In this document: piece after piece, positions 1-6,509 of the stretch
How the letters are laid out: each line of letters begins with the position of its first letter
Numbering within the stretch: position 1 is the stretch's first letter
Source of the DNA: an uncultured Photobacterium sp.
GTDB taxonomy: Bacteria; Pseudomonadota; Gammaproteobacteria; Enterobacterales; Vibrionaceae
Reading direction: 5' to 3'
Assembly (NCBI RefSeq): GCF_947039875.1
Contig: NZ_CAMRAN010000040.1
Coordinates: 1-36,611 of the forward strand
Length of the DNA: 36,611 bases
Program-made: the position numbers and the translations under genes
Notes under the pieces: model-generated
The model's input: the letters and a program-made list of their open reading frames with translations, nothing else
Database searches by the model: none
What the model was told of the DNA's origin: nothing

Positions 1-55
1 GTCCAACACTTCGGATAGGTGTCGGCTGCGCGACACATATCCTTATCTGTTAGCC
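1..55 (-). other. attC-like integron recombination site (short palindromic type)
   Basis: Read on the minus strand, the stop codon of the neighbouring ORF (56-58) is followed directly by GGCTAAC (an R''-like core, 55-49). A hairpin follows, with arms 42-31 and 24-13 (12 pairs, one mismatch at 37/18) and a 6-nt loop at 25-30. The site ends in GTTGGAC (7-1), an exact match to the GTTRRRY R' core. The outer arms are imperfectly paired, as in attC sites with extrahelical bases. The window begins exactly at the end of the R' core, so the rest of any array lies outside. Consensus and fold are seen directly; activity is inferred. Confidence 0.65.
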
Positions 56-1063
56 CTATGAACGAATAATAACATCCGGCATTTGAGCCGTTTCTCCATC
101 AGCAAGAGTGTAATGGAAAAATCCATGTCGTTTTTCAGGATCTAAGATATCAACCTTACAAATGTGATGTAATTTAGGTGCTACCTTTTCTGAAAACATA
201 CATAGTTGATAGTCATCAGTATTAACTTCAACAACTAGACCCGAAAAATCAAGGTCATAACAACTTTCTAGTATTTTGTGTTTATCACTAGGAAAATTGT
301 CTTTATAGATGACATTGTATTTAGGTTGGAAGTAGCGAATTAAACTAGCTTCTACTAGACAAACCTGTTGATGCTCAGTCAGAGGGTTATCCATAATACT
401 TCTAAATCGCTCTATATCTTCAGAACCACCGATAGCCTGTCTGTCTCTGCCATCCATGTGTGTTAAGATTCGATATGGGACATATTCAAAAGTTAACAAT
501 GAAACTTCATTATCAGGAGCCTCATACTGACTTTGTGCCAATATTTTCTGAAGCGTGGAGTGACTCTTTAGTCTTTCAAATGCACTCCTAGTGCCATCAC
601 CAAATGCCTGACCGACATAAAGAACTTCCAGATTTGCAAGCTCAGGTCTAGACAAGTGAACTCCATGAGCCATGCCTAATGCTGTTGCTGGTAGATACCT
701 AACAACTTCACCATTGCTGTCACAAGTAATAATCTCGCGATGAGGATATTTTGATAACTTTACTTCTGTCGCTCCATCAAGAAGCGGAAAGTCTTGTTCG
801 AATGGTATTTTAGTTAGCTTACCTTCAACTCGATAAACTAATGAACCAGAAATCTTTCCACCCTCATATTTGAAATCTTCTCCATCAAATGAAAGTATTG
901 GGCGCTGACAAATAATATAGATGTGAGAATTATCAGATACCTCCTTAAATTCTTCTGGCATCTTGCCACCAGACATAAGTTGACTTGCTGCCGTCATCAT
1001 CCAACGACCAGAATACAAATTAACCGCAAATTCAGATAAATACTTTCTTTTTGATTCAGTCAT
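56..1063 (-). CDS. GIY-YIG-like protein in a putative integron cassette
   Basis: This is a 335-residue protein of unrecognised family. Its middle part, around residues 147-172, has an LYVGQ stretch followed by an ER-K-SH pattern. Further on, at about residues 235-252, is an E-x3-LIRYFQPKYN stretch. Together these resemble the YIG strand, the Arg/His helix and the Glu helix of GIY-YIG nucleases; the first GIY element is not clear. The regions before and after this core are unassigned. The stop codon abuts the attC-like site, and a G^TTAGCC core lies 32 bases upstream of the start codon, so the gene fills the cassette tightly. A nuclease or a defence or stress role is only an inference; it may be a catalytically dead GIY-YIG fold. 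The start ATG is supported by position, with no strong Shine-Dalgarno. Confidence 0.6.
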   Translation of the reverse strand: MTESKRKYLSEFAVNLYSGRWMMTAASQLMSGGKMPEEFKEVSDNSHIYIICQRPILSFDGEDFKYEGGKISGSLVYRVEGKLTKIPFEQDFPLLDGATEVKLSKYPHREIITCDSNGEVVRYLPATALGMAHGVHLSRPELANLEVLYVGQAFGDGTRSAFERLKSHSTLQKILAQSQYEAPDNEVSLLTFEYVPYRILTHMDGRDRQAIGGSEDIERFRSIMDNPLTEHQQVCLVEASLIRYFQPKYNVIYKDNFPSDKHKILESCYDLDFSGLVVEVNTDDYQLCMFSEKVAPKLHHICKVDILDPEKRHGFFHYTLADGETAQMPDVIIRS

Positions 1064-1090
1064 ACATTACTCATTTACTCATTATTACTG

Positions 1091-1145
1091 ATAGGGCTAA
1101 CAGCTTATTAATAAGCATTCTTACTTTCACGCAAAAGAATGCCCA
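1091..1145. repeat. Cassette boundary: inverted copy of the left core plus palindromes
   Basis: The 13 bases at 1091-1103 are the exact reverse complement of 47-59, so the ORF is bracketed by a 13-bp inverted repeat containing GTTAGCC. A perfect 14-bp palindrome (GCTTATTAATAAGC) starts at 1103. A further hairpin with arms GCATTCTT and AAGAATGC follows. No second attC fold and no integrase gene are seen to the right, so this is either the attI-proximal end of a decayed integron or a cassette inserted at a secondary site. Confidence 0.5.
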
Positions 1146-1846
1146 TAAATCCAGACAATCATAATCAATTTAACTCATAAATATAATGAGCTTGCTTGCA
1201 TTATTTTGTTTCAAAGTGCTTATTTGAAATATGACAGTAAGAAATGTATTAGAGATGCCTGATTAGCATAAGAAGATGTAAATAAAACTAATCCAAAATC
1301 ACGTTAATTAAGATATGAATGAGTATTTGATCTAACTCGTTTTGGGGCATTTCCGTGTTAGTAACTTTTCTAAATTAGTGTAATCACCATACAATAACCA
1401 TCTTCATTGGCGTCTTTAATGCTCAAGCGCGTGATGAACAGATCACGGATAGCTCGTGCCTCCCTTCCGAGATGACGGATAATAACCTGCGTTACACTTT
1501 TTATTTTACGATGATGAATAAATTGAGTGATGTAATTAATGTTATGGATGATTATCCGTATATTATTAAATTGTGATTTTATACTTAAATAGAAAGAATC
1601 ATCCGTTATTGAACATAAGTATCGTTCTTTGAGGTGATGCTTTTATATTAGAGCTTATATAAACAGGTTCTGACATTGAAGTGAAATTAACAGATTTTAA
1701 TTAAATAATATATTACAGCGAAGGATATGACGTTTTAGCGTGAAAGGCAGATAGAACAGAAAATTTGAAAACAGTTTACGAAATATAATTATCAAAGCTT
1801 CTAATCACTGTGATGTATTAGAAGCTTTGCTAATGACAGCCTAACG
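1104..1846. other. Gene-poor stretch with a GC-richer island
   Basis: No start-to-stop gene is supported here. The one notable block is about 1405-1495, visibly richer in G and C than its flanks. On the minus strand a frame is open from 1642 to a stop at 1370-1372 (90 codons), but it has no ATG, GTG or TTG start before its last third. It could be a decayed gene end, a mobile-element scar or a structured RNA. The right end holds a perfect 13-bp inverted repeat at 1793-1829. Confidence 0.4.
1793..1829 (-). terminator. 13-bp perfect hairpin downstream of the small basic gene
   Basis: The arms 1793-1805 and 1817-1829 are perfectly complementary around an 11-nt loop. The hairpin lies 18 bases beyond the stop codon of the minus-strand small gene (1847-1960), where a terminator is expected. 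The U-tract after the stem is poor, so termination may be weak or the hairpin may be a 3'-end stabiliser. Confidence 0.4.
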
Positions 1847-1960
1847 TTAGTTGTTAGCTGCTATTTTTTTAGAGATTTTAGCTAACTTTTTAGCTTTTTT
1901 CTCTTTTGTCGTTAAAGATGGTTTTTTATTACCTTTCTTAGTATCTAGCGACTTACTCAT
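1847..1960 (-). CDS. Small lysine-rich protein (37 aa)
   Basis: The 37-residue ORF begins MSKSLDTKKGNKK and ends IAANN. It has about 14 lysines and no hydrophobic segment, so it should be a soluble, strongly basic peptide, possibly nucleic-acid or ribosome associated (inference). A GAGG Shine-Dalgarno ends 8 bases before the ATG, which supports translation. That Shine-Dalgarno lies inside the 3' arm of a leader hairpin (1967-1986). A 13-bp hairpin follows the stop. The gene is divergent from the two small genes at 2452-2782, one of which is also lysine-rich. I do not recognise the family. Confidence 0.65.
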   Translation of the reverse strand: MSKSLDTKKGNKKPSLTTKEKKAKKLAKISKKIAANN

Positions 1961-1966
1961 AACACT

Positions 1967-2037
1967 AACCTCTATTTTTTGAGGTTGGTCAGCTTGGCCA
2001 ACGACAGATTAAACAGTGATATTGATGTAATATCACT
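1967..2037 (-). promoter_or_regulatory. Structured leader that hides the Shine-Dalgarno of the 37-aa gene
   Basis: In the minus-strand RNA, AACCUC (1986-1981) can pair with GAGGUU (1972-1967) across an A/U-rich 8-nt loop, burying the GAGG ribosome binding site. Upstream there is a second repeat around 1987-2001 (TTGG..CCAA type) and a perfect 9-bp hairpin with arms 2015-2023 and 2029-2037. This could act as a temperature- or factor-sensitive translational switch; the pairing is seen, the function is inferred. Confidence 0.45.
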
Positions 2038-2218
2038 TGAGTTTAATATGCGCTTACTACCTAAAAAATCAATGATATTTATGCAAACAAAAAACTTATT
2101 TTTATGATGTTTATAGTAATGTCTATCAATAGGAGTAATGTATTAGAGGTGATAATTTTTTTGAGTATTATCTTGGTTTTTTGGTAAAAATATCACCCCA
2201 GCAATTGTATAAAAAATG

Positions 2219-2227
2219 TGTTATAAT
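2219..2227 (+). promoter_or_regulatory. Extended -10 sigma-70 promoter
   Basis: TGTTATAAT is a perfect extended -10 element (TG-N-TATAAT); no good -35 lies 17 bases upstream. It is the best promoter in the region and points at the small gene at 2452. That implies a leader of about 215 nt, unusually long for a small protein gene and reminiscent of cold-shock mRNA leaders (inference). Confidence 0.55.
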
Positions 2228-2451
2228 GGCGAAAATTTCTTAAAATCTGAACGTTTAATAGAACATATAGGTAAATATTCTTTATTATTGTTGTTCTAAT
2301 TTATGCAACGGCGCAATGTGGATTTATATTTCATTGTGAATGTCCTTTGCTAAAACTTAACGCATTTCAATTATGTTGTTTTTAATTTCAAAGACTTAGT
2401 TATCTGTCAGCATAAGCCAGATTTGTATATTCAAAATCAATAAGGTAAACC

Positions 2452-2601
2452 ATGACAAAGCCTACAGTTAAAGAAGCTAATACTAAGCCAAAGAAAAAAA
2501 AGCCATTAGCCGTGAATAAACGAACAATGAGTGTTCGTGAACGTATTGAAAATATTAAAGCACAGCAAGCCTGGGATAAGGAATGGGAGAATGACCAATA
2601 A
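2452..2601 (+). CDS. Small basic hypothetical protein (49 aa)
   Basis: The 49-residue ORF starts MTKPTVKEANTKPKKKK and ends in a more acidic, tryptophan-containing tail (about residues 41-49). The first half is lysine- and proline-rich; the second half is predicted helical with Arg/Glu alternation. AAGGT stands 7 bases before the ATG. Its stop overlaps the start of the next small gene by 11 bases, a sign of translational coupling. The much longer frame opening at 2531 runs through its coding sequence in another phase and is probably not used from that start. The family is not recognised. Confidence 0.6.
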   Translation: MTKPTVKEANTKPKKKKPLAVNKRTMSVRERIENIKAQQAWDKEWENDQ

Positions 2602-2782
2602 TCTTGCGTTAATGAATAAAATTAACACGGTATTGCTATTACATTCTGGCAGTTTGACTCATTGGGAACGAGATTATTTAAGTAATCTTAATCAAACAGT
2701 TACCAATTATGGTCAGCTATCAGAAAAGCAATTAGGATTATTTGAGCAAATATTAGTACGCAGAAAAATAACCGCGGTATAA
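2591..2782 (+). CDS. Small hypothetical protein (63 aa), LSxKQ-type motif
   Basis: I place the start at the ATG at 2591, preceded by GGGAG and overlapping the end of the 49-aa gene. An upstream non-ATG start at 2531 would give 83 residues but lacks a Shine-Dalgarno and overlaps that gene deeply. The protein has a W-E-x2-YL segment (residues 25-30) followed by LSEKQ-x4-FEQIL (43-54). This pattern recurs in small phage-derived and helicase/primase-associated proteins, which hints at a DNA-related role, but no family can be named with confidence. It probably forms an operon with the preceding gene. Confidence 0.55.
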   Translation: MTNNLALMNKINTVLLLHSGSLTHWERDYLSNLNQTVTNYGQLSEKQLGLFEQILVRRKITAV

Positions 2783-2831
2783 CGTAATATTTAATTTTGT
2801 GCTAGTGATAAAATCCTCGCGTTAAATCCGT

Positions 2832-2852
2832 CGTTCCTTAATATAAGGAACG
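2832..2852. repeat. 9-bp perfect hairpin with 3-nt loop
   Basis: CGTTCCTTA at 2832-2840 is complementary to 2844-2852. It lies 50 bases after the small-gene pair. There is no T-run beyond it, so it is a weak terminator candidate or an mRNA 3'-end structure. Confidence 0.35.
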
Positions 2853-3038
2853 TGCGCGATAGTTTGTTGATTGAGCTATTTATGCCAACCAATACGGGAG
2901 AGTTAGATCGATGTATTAGGATTATATGGTTGCTTTTTTATATCATCGAATTAAACTTAATGCCTAAGCAGAAACCGTAGCTTACAGCGCTAGAATAATT
3001 TCGGGGCGGACCGGACTTTTAAGCATAAGGCATGTTTA

Positions 3039-3488
3039 ATGATTGTTCTTGCACCTCGTACCCGTAAGCTTGTTTACGCTATTTCTTTTGAAATACTTGC
3101 GATCATATTAAGTACTTTCTTATTAGCGATGCTCAACCATGGTGAATCGTCCAATTCACTGCCAGTTGCCTTTATGGTGTCAACGATAGCCTTGATTTGG
3201 AATTATGCTTTTAACTCTTGTTTTGAATTGATTGAAACTAAACTGCATATTAAAAAAAGAACCCTCGCTGTTCGATTAACCCACTCCATATTTTTTGAGC
3301 TTGGGTTATTCTTATTTACCATTCCATTGTATATGTGGTGGTATGACGTTAGCTTGGTGAAAGCCATCAGTATGGAAATGGCGATCTTAGTGTTCTTCTT
3401 AATTTATACCTTTATATTTACGTTATTGTTCGATTTATTATTTCAGACAAACAACCAAATGATCGCAGCAACCACTGGTCATGAGTAG
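3039..3488 (+). CDS. PACE-family multidrug efflux transporter (AceI-like)
   Basis: The 149-residue protein has four hydrophobic segments at roughly residues 11-31, 42-57, 83-102 and 111-135, arranged as two tandem two-helix units, the layout of the bacterial transmembrane pair domain. The first helix carries the FEILAI motif whose acidic residue is essential in AceI-type pumps. PACE proteins export biocides such as chlorhexidine and short diamines such as cadaverine by proton antiport across the inner membrane. The gene ends 8 bases from the end of a LysR regulator on the other strand. PACE genes are usually divergent from their LysR regulator, so this tail-to-tail order is a variation. The substrate is not predictable. 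Confidence 0.85.
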   Translation: MIVLAPRTRKLVYAISFEILAIILSTFLLAMLNHGESSNSLPVAFMVSTIALIWNYAFNSCFELIETKLHIKKRTLAVRLTHSIFFELGLFLFTIPLYMWWYDVSLVKAISMEMAILVFFLIYTFIFTLLFDLLFQTNNQMIAATTGHE

Positions 3489-3495
3489 TGGTTGG

Positions 3496-4386
3496 TTATT
3501 GTAATTGTTCAGCTAAATAATCAAGAAACGCTCTGATCTGCGGTTTTAGATATTGGGCGCTTTTGTAAACGGCATAGATTTCACCACTGGTGTTTTCGTT
3601 ATGTGTTACTGTCCACTTTGGCAGCAAGACTTCTAATTGTTTGCTTTCAATATAGGGTTTAACCATCCAATCAGATAATAATAATACCCCCAGATGTTGT
3701 AATGCCGCATTTAATAATGGCGAACCACCTTTTGATGCTAAATTACCGGTTACTGATATTTTAGTTAGTATCTTATTTGAATTAAAATACCAATTAGTGC
3801 GTTGACGTTCATGGCTGATAATTAAACAATTATGATCTTTTAGATCTTGTGGGGTTTTTATTTGAGGATTATTTTTAATATATTCAGGGGTCGCAACTAA
3901 AGAGGTGGTGTTGGTAAGAAGGTGTCGAGCTTTAAGATTACTATCAATAGGCGTACCAATACGAATTGCAATATCGATATTATCACTGTTTAAATCAACC
4001 AGATTATTATTTAACTCTAATTCTATTTTTATTTTAGGGTAGCGTTTTAAAAAATCAGGAATTAAATGCGTCAGATAAATATTACCAAAAGTTTCAAATA
4101 CTGAAATACGTAAAGCACCTTCTGGTGTATTATTATTCCCTTGCATTTCTGATAATAGATTTCGAGATTGTTCAAGTATTTTAATCGATTGTTGATAAAA
4201 ATATTGACCATCTTCAGTTAATATTAATTGACGAGTACTGCGTTTAAACAGGGTGGTTTTGATCTTGTTTTCAAGTTTATCAATGTTTCGTGTTACTGAT
4301 GATGGAGCCATATTTAACGCTTTTGCTGCTTGTGAAAAGCTTCCAGAAACAACAACTTGCTCAAATACCCCTAGTAAATCTAACAT
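3496..4386 (-). CDS. LysR-family transcriptional regulator
   Basis: The N-terminal winged helix-turn-helix (about residues 2-60, with VVSGSFSQAAKALNMAPSSV) is followed by the periplasmic-binding-protein-like effector domain. The start is set at the ATG at 4386: AAAGGA stands 8 bases upstream and the family normally begins about 10 residues before the recognition helix. An ORF extended 14 residues upstream is possible but less typical. The length, 296 aa, is standard. It resembles the DmlR/CrgA-type branch (inference). Likely targets are the AhpD-like gene just upstream on the same strand or the PACE pump it faces. Confidence 0.85.
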   Translation of the reverse strand: MLDLLGVFEQVVVSGSFSQAAKALNMAPSSVTRNIDKLENKIKTTLFKRSTRQLILTEDGQYFYQQSIKILEQSRNLLSEMQGNNNTPEGALRISVFETFGNIYLTHLIPDFLKRYPKIKIELELNNNLVDLNSDNIDIAIRIGTPIDSNLKARHLLTNTTSLVATPEYIKNNPQIKTPQDLKDHNCLIISHERQRTNWYFNSNKILTKISVTGNLASKGGSPLLNAALQHLGVLLLSDWMVKPYIESKQLEVLLPKWTVTHNENTSGEIYAVYKSAQYLKPQIRAFLDYLAEQLQ

Positions 4387-4443
4387 AATAATATCCTTTG
4401 TTATTAAGTATAATTTACCATATAGCACTTAAAAATTGTAAAC

Positions 4444-4477
4444 AAAAAACCCCAATATTTAAACTAAACATTGGGGG
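4444..4477 (-). terminator. Rho-independent terminator after the AhpD-like gene
   Basis: On the minus strand CCCCAAT (4476-4470) pairs with ATTGGGG (4456-4450), followed by six U residues (4449-4444). It separates the AhpD-like gene from lysR and argues against full co-transcription. Confidence 0.75.
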
Positions 4478-4489
4478 TAAGTATTATAA

Positions 4490-4924
4490 TTAGTGTTTCA
4501 TTTTAGTTGCTAGTGCAAAGCGATTCCATGAGTTAATCATGATGATTTGCATCATTGCTTCTGCTAATTTTACTTCGCCTAATAAACTAAAGCATTCAGC
4601 ATAGGTTTCATCAGTAACAGCATTATTTGAAATTAATGTCATCTCATCTGTTAATTTTAATAGTGCTCTTTCAGTATTATCAAATAATGGTGATTCTGAC
4701 CATGCAGAAATGGCGAATAGTTTTTGTTGATCGATGCCTAATTCTAATGCAGCTGTAGTGTGCATCTGAATACAATAAGCACATTTATTGATCATTGATG
4801 AGCGAATTTTAATAATTTCTTTTAATTGATTTGATAATTCAGTTTCAGATAAGTAATTTTCAATCGTCAACATTGCGCTTAATGCTTTTGGTTGAACTTT
4901 TGCAATATCAATACGCTTATTCAT
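4490..4924 (-). CDS. AhpD-like carboxymuconolactone decarboxylase-family protein
   Basis: The 144-residue protein contains the NKCAYCIQMHTTAALE motif (about residues 46-61), the CxxC-xxxH peroxidatic signature of AhpD-type alkylhydroperoxidases. It is all-helical, as expected for the CMD family. Such proteins are thiol peroxidases that usually depend on a thioredoxin- or lipoyl-type reductant. It has its own promoter (4966-4994) and terminator. The LysR gene lies next downstream, a common regulator-target arrangement. The physiological substrate is unknown. Confidence 0.85.
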   Translation of the reverse strand: MNKRIDIAKVQPKALSAMLTIENYLSETELSNQLKEIIKIRSSMINKCAYCIQMHTTAALELGIDQQKLFAISAWSESPLFDNTERALLKLTDEMTLISNNAVTDETYAECFSLLGEVKLAEAMMQIIMINSWNRFALATKMKH

Positions 4925-4965
4925 AATAATACCTTTATTTTTGTTGTTTATGATTTGTTGGAAAG

Positions 4966-4994
4966 AGTATATTAATTATTTTTAAATGATGTAA
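4966..4994 (-). promoter_or_regulatory. Sigma-70 promoter of the AhpD-like gene
   Basis: On the minus strand TTACAT (4994-4989) and TATACT (4971-4966) are separated by exactly 17 bases. Transcription would start about 35 bases before the start codon at 4924. Confidence 0.55.
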
Positions 4995-5073
4995 TCGATA
5001 TATAAGCGTAACAGTTTTGCATAAAACGCAAAGATACAGCTGAATAGTAGGGTGATTCTGATTAAATATAGCT

Positions 5074-5457
5074 TTAAGCTCGGTAATTGGCGATCTCTAT
5101 TAAATTACCATCAGGATCACGAAAATATATCGACATAATTTTTCCCATCGCGCCTGTGCGTTCAACGGGGCCTTCAATAATAGTGACACCACATTGCTCT
5201 ATATGTTGCTGCGCTTGAGCCAAATCAGTATTGGTAATAAAACATAAGTCAGCACTACCCATGTGCACTGTTTGCGCTTTGGGTTCAAATTCAGCGCCAT
5301 ATTGATGGAGGTTTATTTTTTGGTTACCAAAACGTAATCCAAATCGACCATTGGCAAAAGTTATCCGTTCCATGCCTAAAACTGTCTGGTAGAAATCAGC
5401 ACTAATATTAATGTCTTTCACCGTAAGAACTAAATGGTCAAGATGGCTAATATTCAT
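5074..5457 (-). CDS. VOC-superfamily protein (glyoxalase/dioxygenase fold)
   Basis: Starting at the ATG at 5457, the protein is 127 residues. GAGAA lies a dozen bases upstream, and VOC proteins of this type begin a few residues before the HLDHLVLTV strand; an ORF 11 residues longer is possible. It has two beta-alpha-beta-beta-beta modules, with a putative metal His in DHLVL and a Glu in the RDPDGNLIEIANY terminal strand. VOC members include glyoxalase I, extradiol dioxygenases and fosfomycin or bleomycin resistance proteins; nothing here fixes the substrate. It appears monocistronic. Confidence 0.8.
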   Translation of the reverse strand: MNISHLDHLVLTVKDINISADFYQTVLGMERITFANGRFGLRFGNQKINLHQYGAEFEPKAQTVHMGSADLCFITNTDLAQAQQHIEQCGVTIIEGPVERTGAMGKIMSIYFRDPDGNLIEIANYRA

Positions 5458-5702
5458 GCGTATTATTCTCGATGATGCGGGTTTATACATTTGACCATAG
5501 CATATTAAAACATATCTGTTTGAGCATGATGATAGGAACGAAATTTCGATCTAATGTGGTGAAGCATTATACGTGATGATATTAACGGTAGAGGTGAGTA
5601 CCGAGTAATAAAAGGCAGTGATAAAATAGGTTACTTAAAAAAAGGTTGCAGCTTTTGCAGTTAGTATTAAGGTGAATAAAATCTTTCTACGGACTCATAC
5701 TC

Positions 5703-6425
5703 ATGAATACCACTATTCAAACGATGCTTAGCCATCGATCTATTCGTCAATTTACGGATGCTGCTATTTCTGCGGAACAATTAGAGGTGATTATTGCAGC
5801 AGGTATTGCAGCTTCAAGTTCAAGTATGATTCAAGCGACATCGATTATTCGCATTACTGATCCTGAGAAACGCACAGCATTGGCACATCTTGCTGGTGAT
5901 CAGGCTTATGTAAAACAAGCGGCTGAGTTTTTAGTGTTCTGTATGGATTATCAACGCCATTATTCTATTAGCGCTGGAATAAAACCAGAGTACACCGAGC
6001 TTGCTTTAATTGGGGCTATAGATAGTGGCATTATGGCGCAAAACTGTTTATTAGCCGCAGAATCTATGGGGTTAGGTGGGGTTTACATTGGAGGGTTGCG
6101 TAATAACCCTCATGAGGTTGATGCTTTATTAAATTTACCGCCATATAGCGCGGTATTATTTGGTATGTGCTTAGGTGTGCCAGCGCAAGATCCACAATCA
6201 AAACCTCGTTTACCAATGGCGATGATTTTGCATGAAAATGAATATCAACCATTAAATAAACCGCTGTTGGCTGAATATGACCAACAGACGATTGAATATT
6301 ATCAGCAGCGTTCAACTCATAATAAACAACAAGATTGGTCAAGTGCAGTAACGGCAACGTTATCGAAAGAATCACGTCCATTTATTGCGGAGTATTTTCA
6401 TAGTAAAGGGTTAATGGAAAAATAA
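5703..6425 (+). CDS. nfsA: Oxygen-insensitive NADPH nitroreductase
   Basis: The 240-residue length equals that of E. coli NfsA and Vibrio harveyi FRP. The N-terminal HRSIRQFTD motif contacts the FMN phosphate. The segment around AAESMGLGGVYIGGLRNNP and the FGMCLGVP strand are typical of the NfsA/FRP branch. The C-terminal STHNKQQDWS region is the NADPH-binding arm. The enzyme is a cytoplasmic homodimeric flavoprotein that reduces nitroaromatics, quinones and free flavin by two-electron steps. In luminous bacteria FRP-type enzymes can supply FMNH2 to luciferase, but no lux gene is nearby. The gene is monocistronic and convergent with the uvrB-like gene. Confidence 0.88.
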   Translation: MNTTIQTMLSHRSIRQFTDAAISAEQLEVIIAAGIAASSSSMIQATSIIRITDPEKRTALAHLAGDQAYVKQAAEFLVFCMDYQRHYSISAGIKPEYTELALIGAIDSGIMAQNCLLAAESMGLGGVYIGGLRNNPHEVDALLNLPPYSAVLFGMCLGVPAQDPQSKPRLPMAMILHENEYQPLNKPLLAEYDQQTIEYYQQRSTHNKQQDWSSAVTATLSKESRPFIAEYFHSKGLMEK

Positions 6426-6462
6426 GCTTTATTGATTATCCATGAGGTTGGTAACGAGCGAT

Positions 6463-6496
6463 CAAAAGGGTAGCTGATTTTTATCATTGCTACCCT
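6463..6496 (-). terminator. Terminator between nfsA and the uvrB-like gene
   Basis: Arms 6467-6474 and 6489-6496 (AGGGTAGC/GCTACCCT) are perfectly paired. Read on the minus strand the stem is followed by a short U-run (6467-6464), so it mainly serves the uvrB-like gene, though the hairpin sits after nfsA too. Confidence 0.6.
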
Positions 6497-6509
6497 ATAT
6501 TGATGGTGA

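Noticed and set aside
47..1103. The 13-bp inverted repeats flanking the first ORF as insertion-sequence ends
   Set aside because: The ORF has no transposase features, no target duplication is visible, and the repeat contains the GTTAGCC recombination core next to an attC-like fold, so a cassette explains it better.
2228..2451. cspA-type cold-box leader
   Set aside because: The leader length and the AATAAGGTAAACC end are reminiscent, but no cold-box sequence or clear alignment could be made by eye.
2531..2590. N-terminal extension of the 63-aa gene (83-aa version)
   Set aside because: It lies inside the 49-aa gene in another phase, has no Shine-Dalgarno, and a well-placed GGGAG-ATG exists at 2591.
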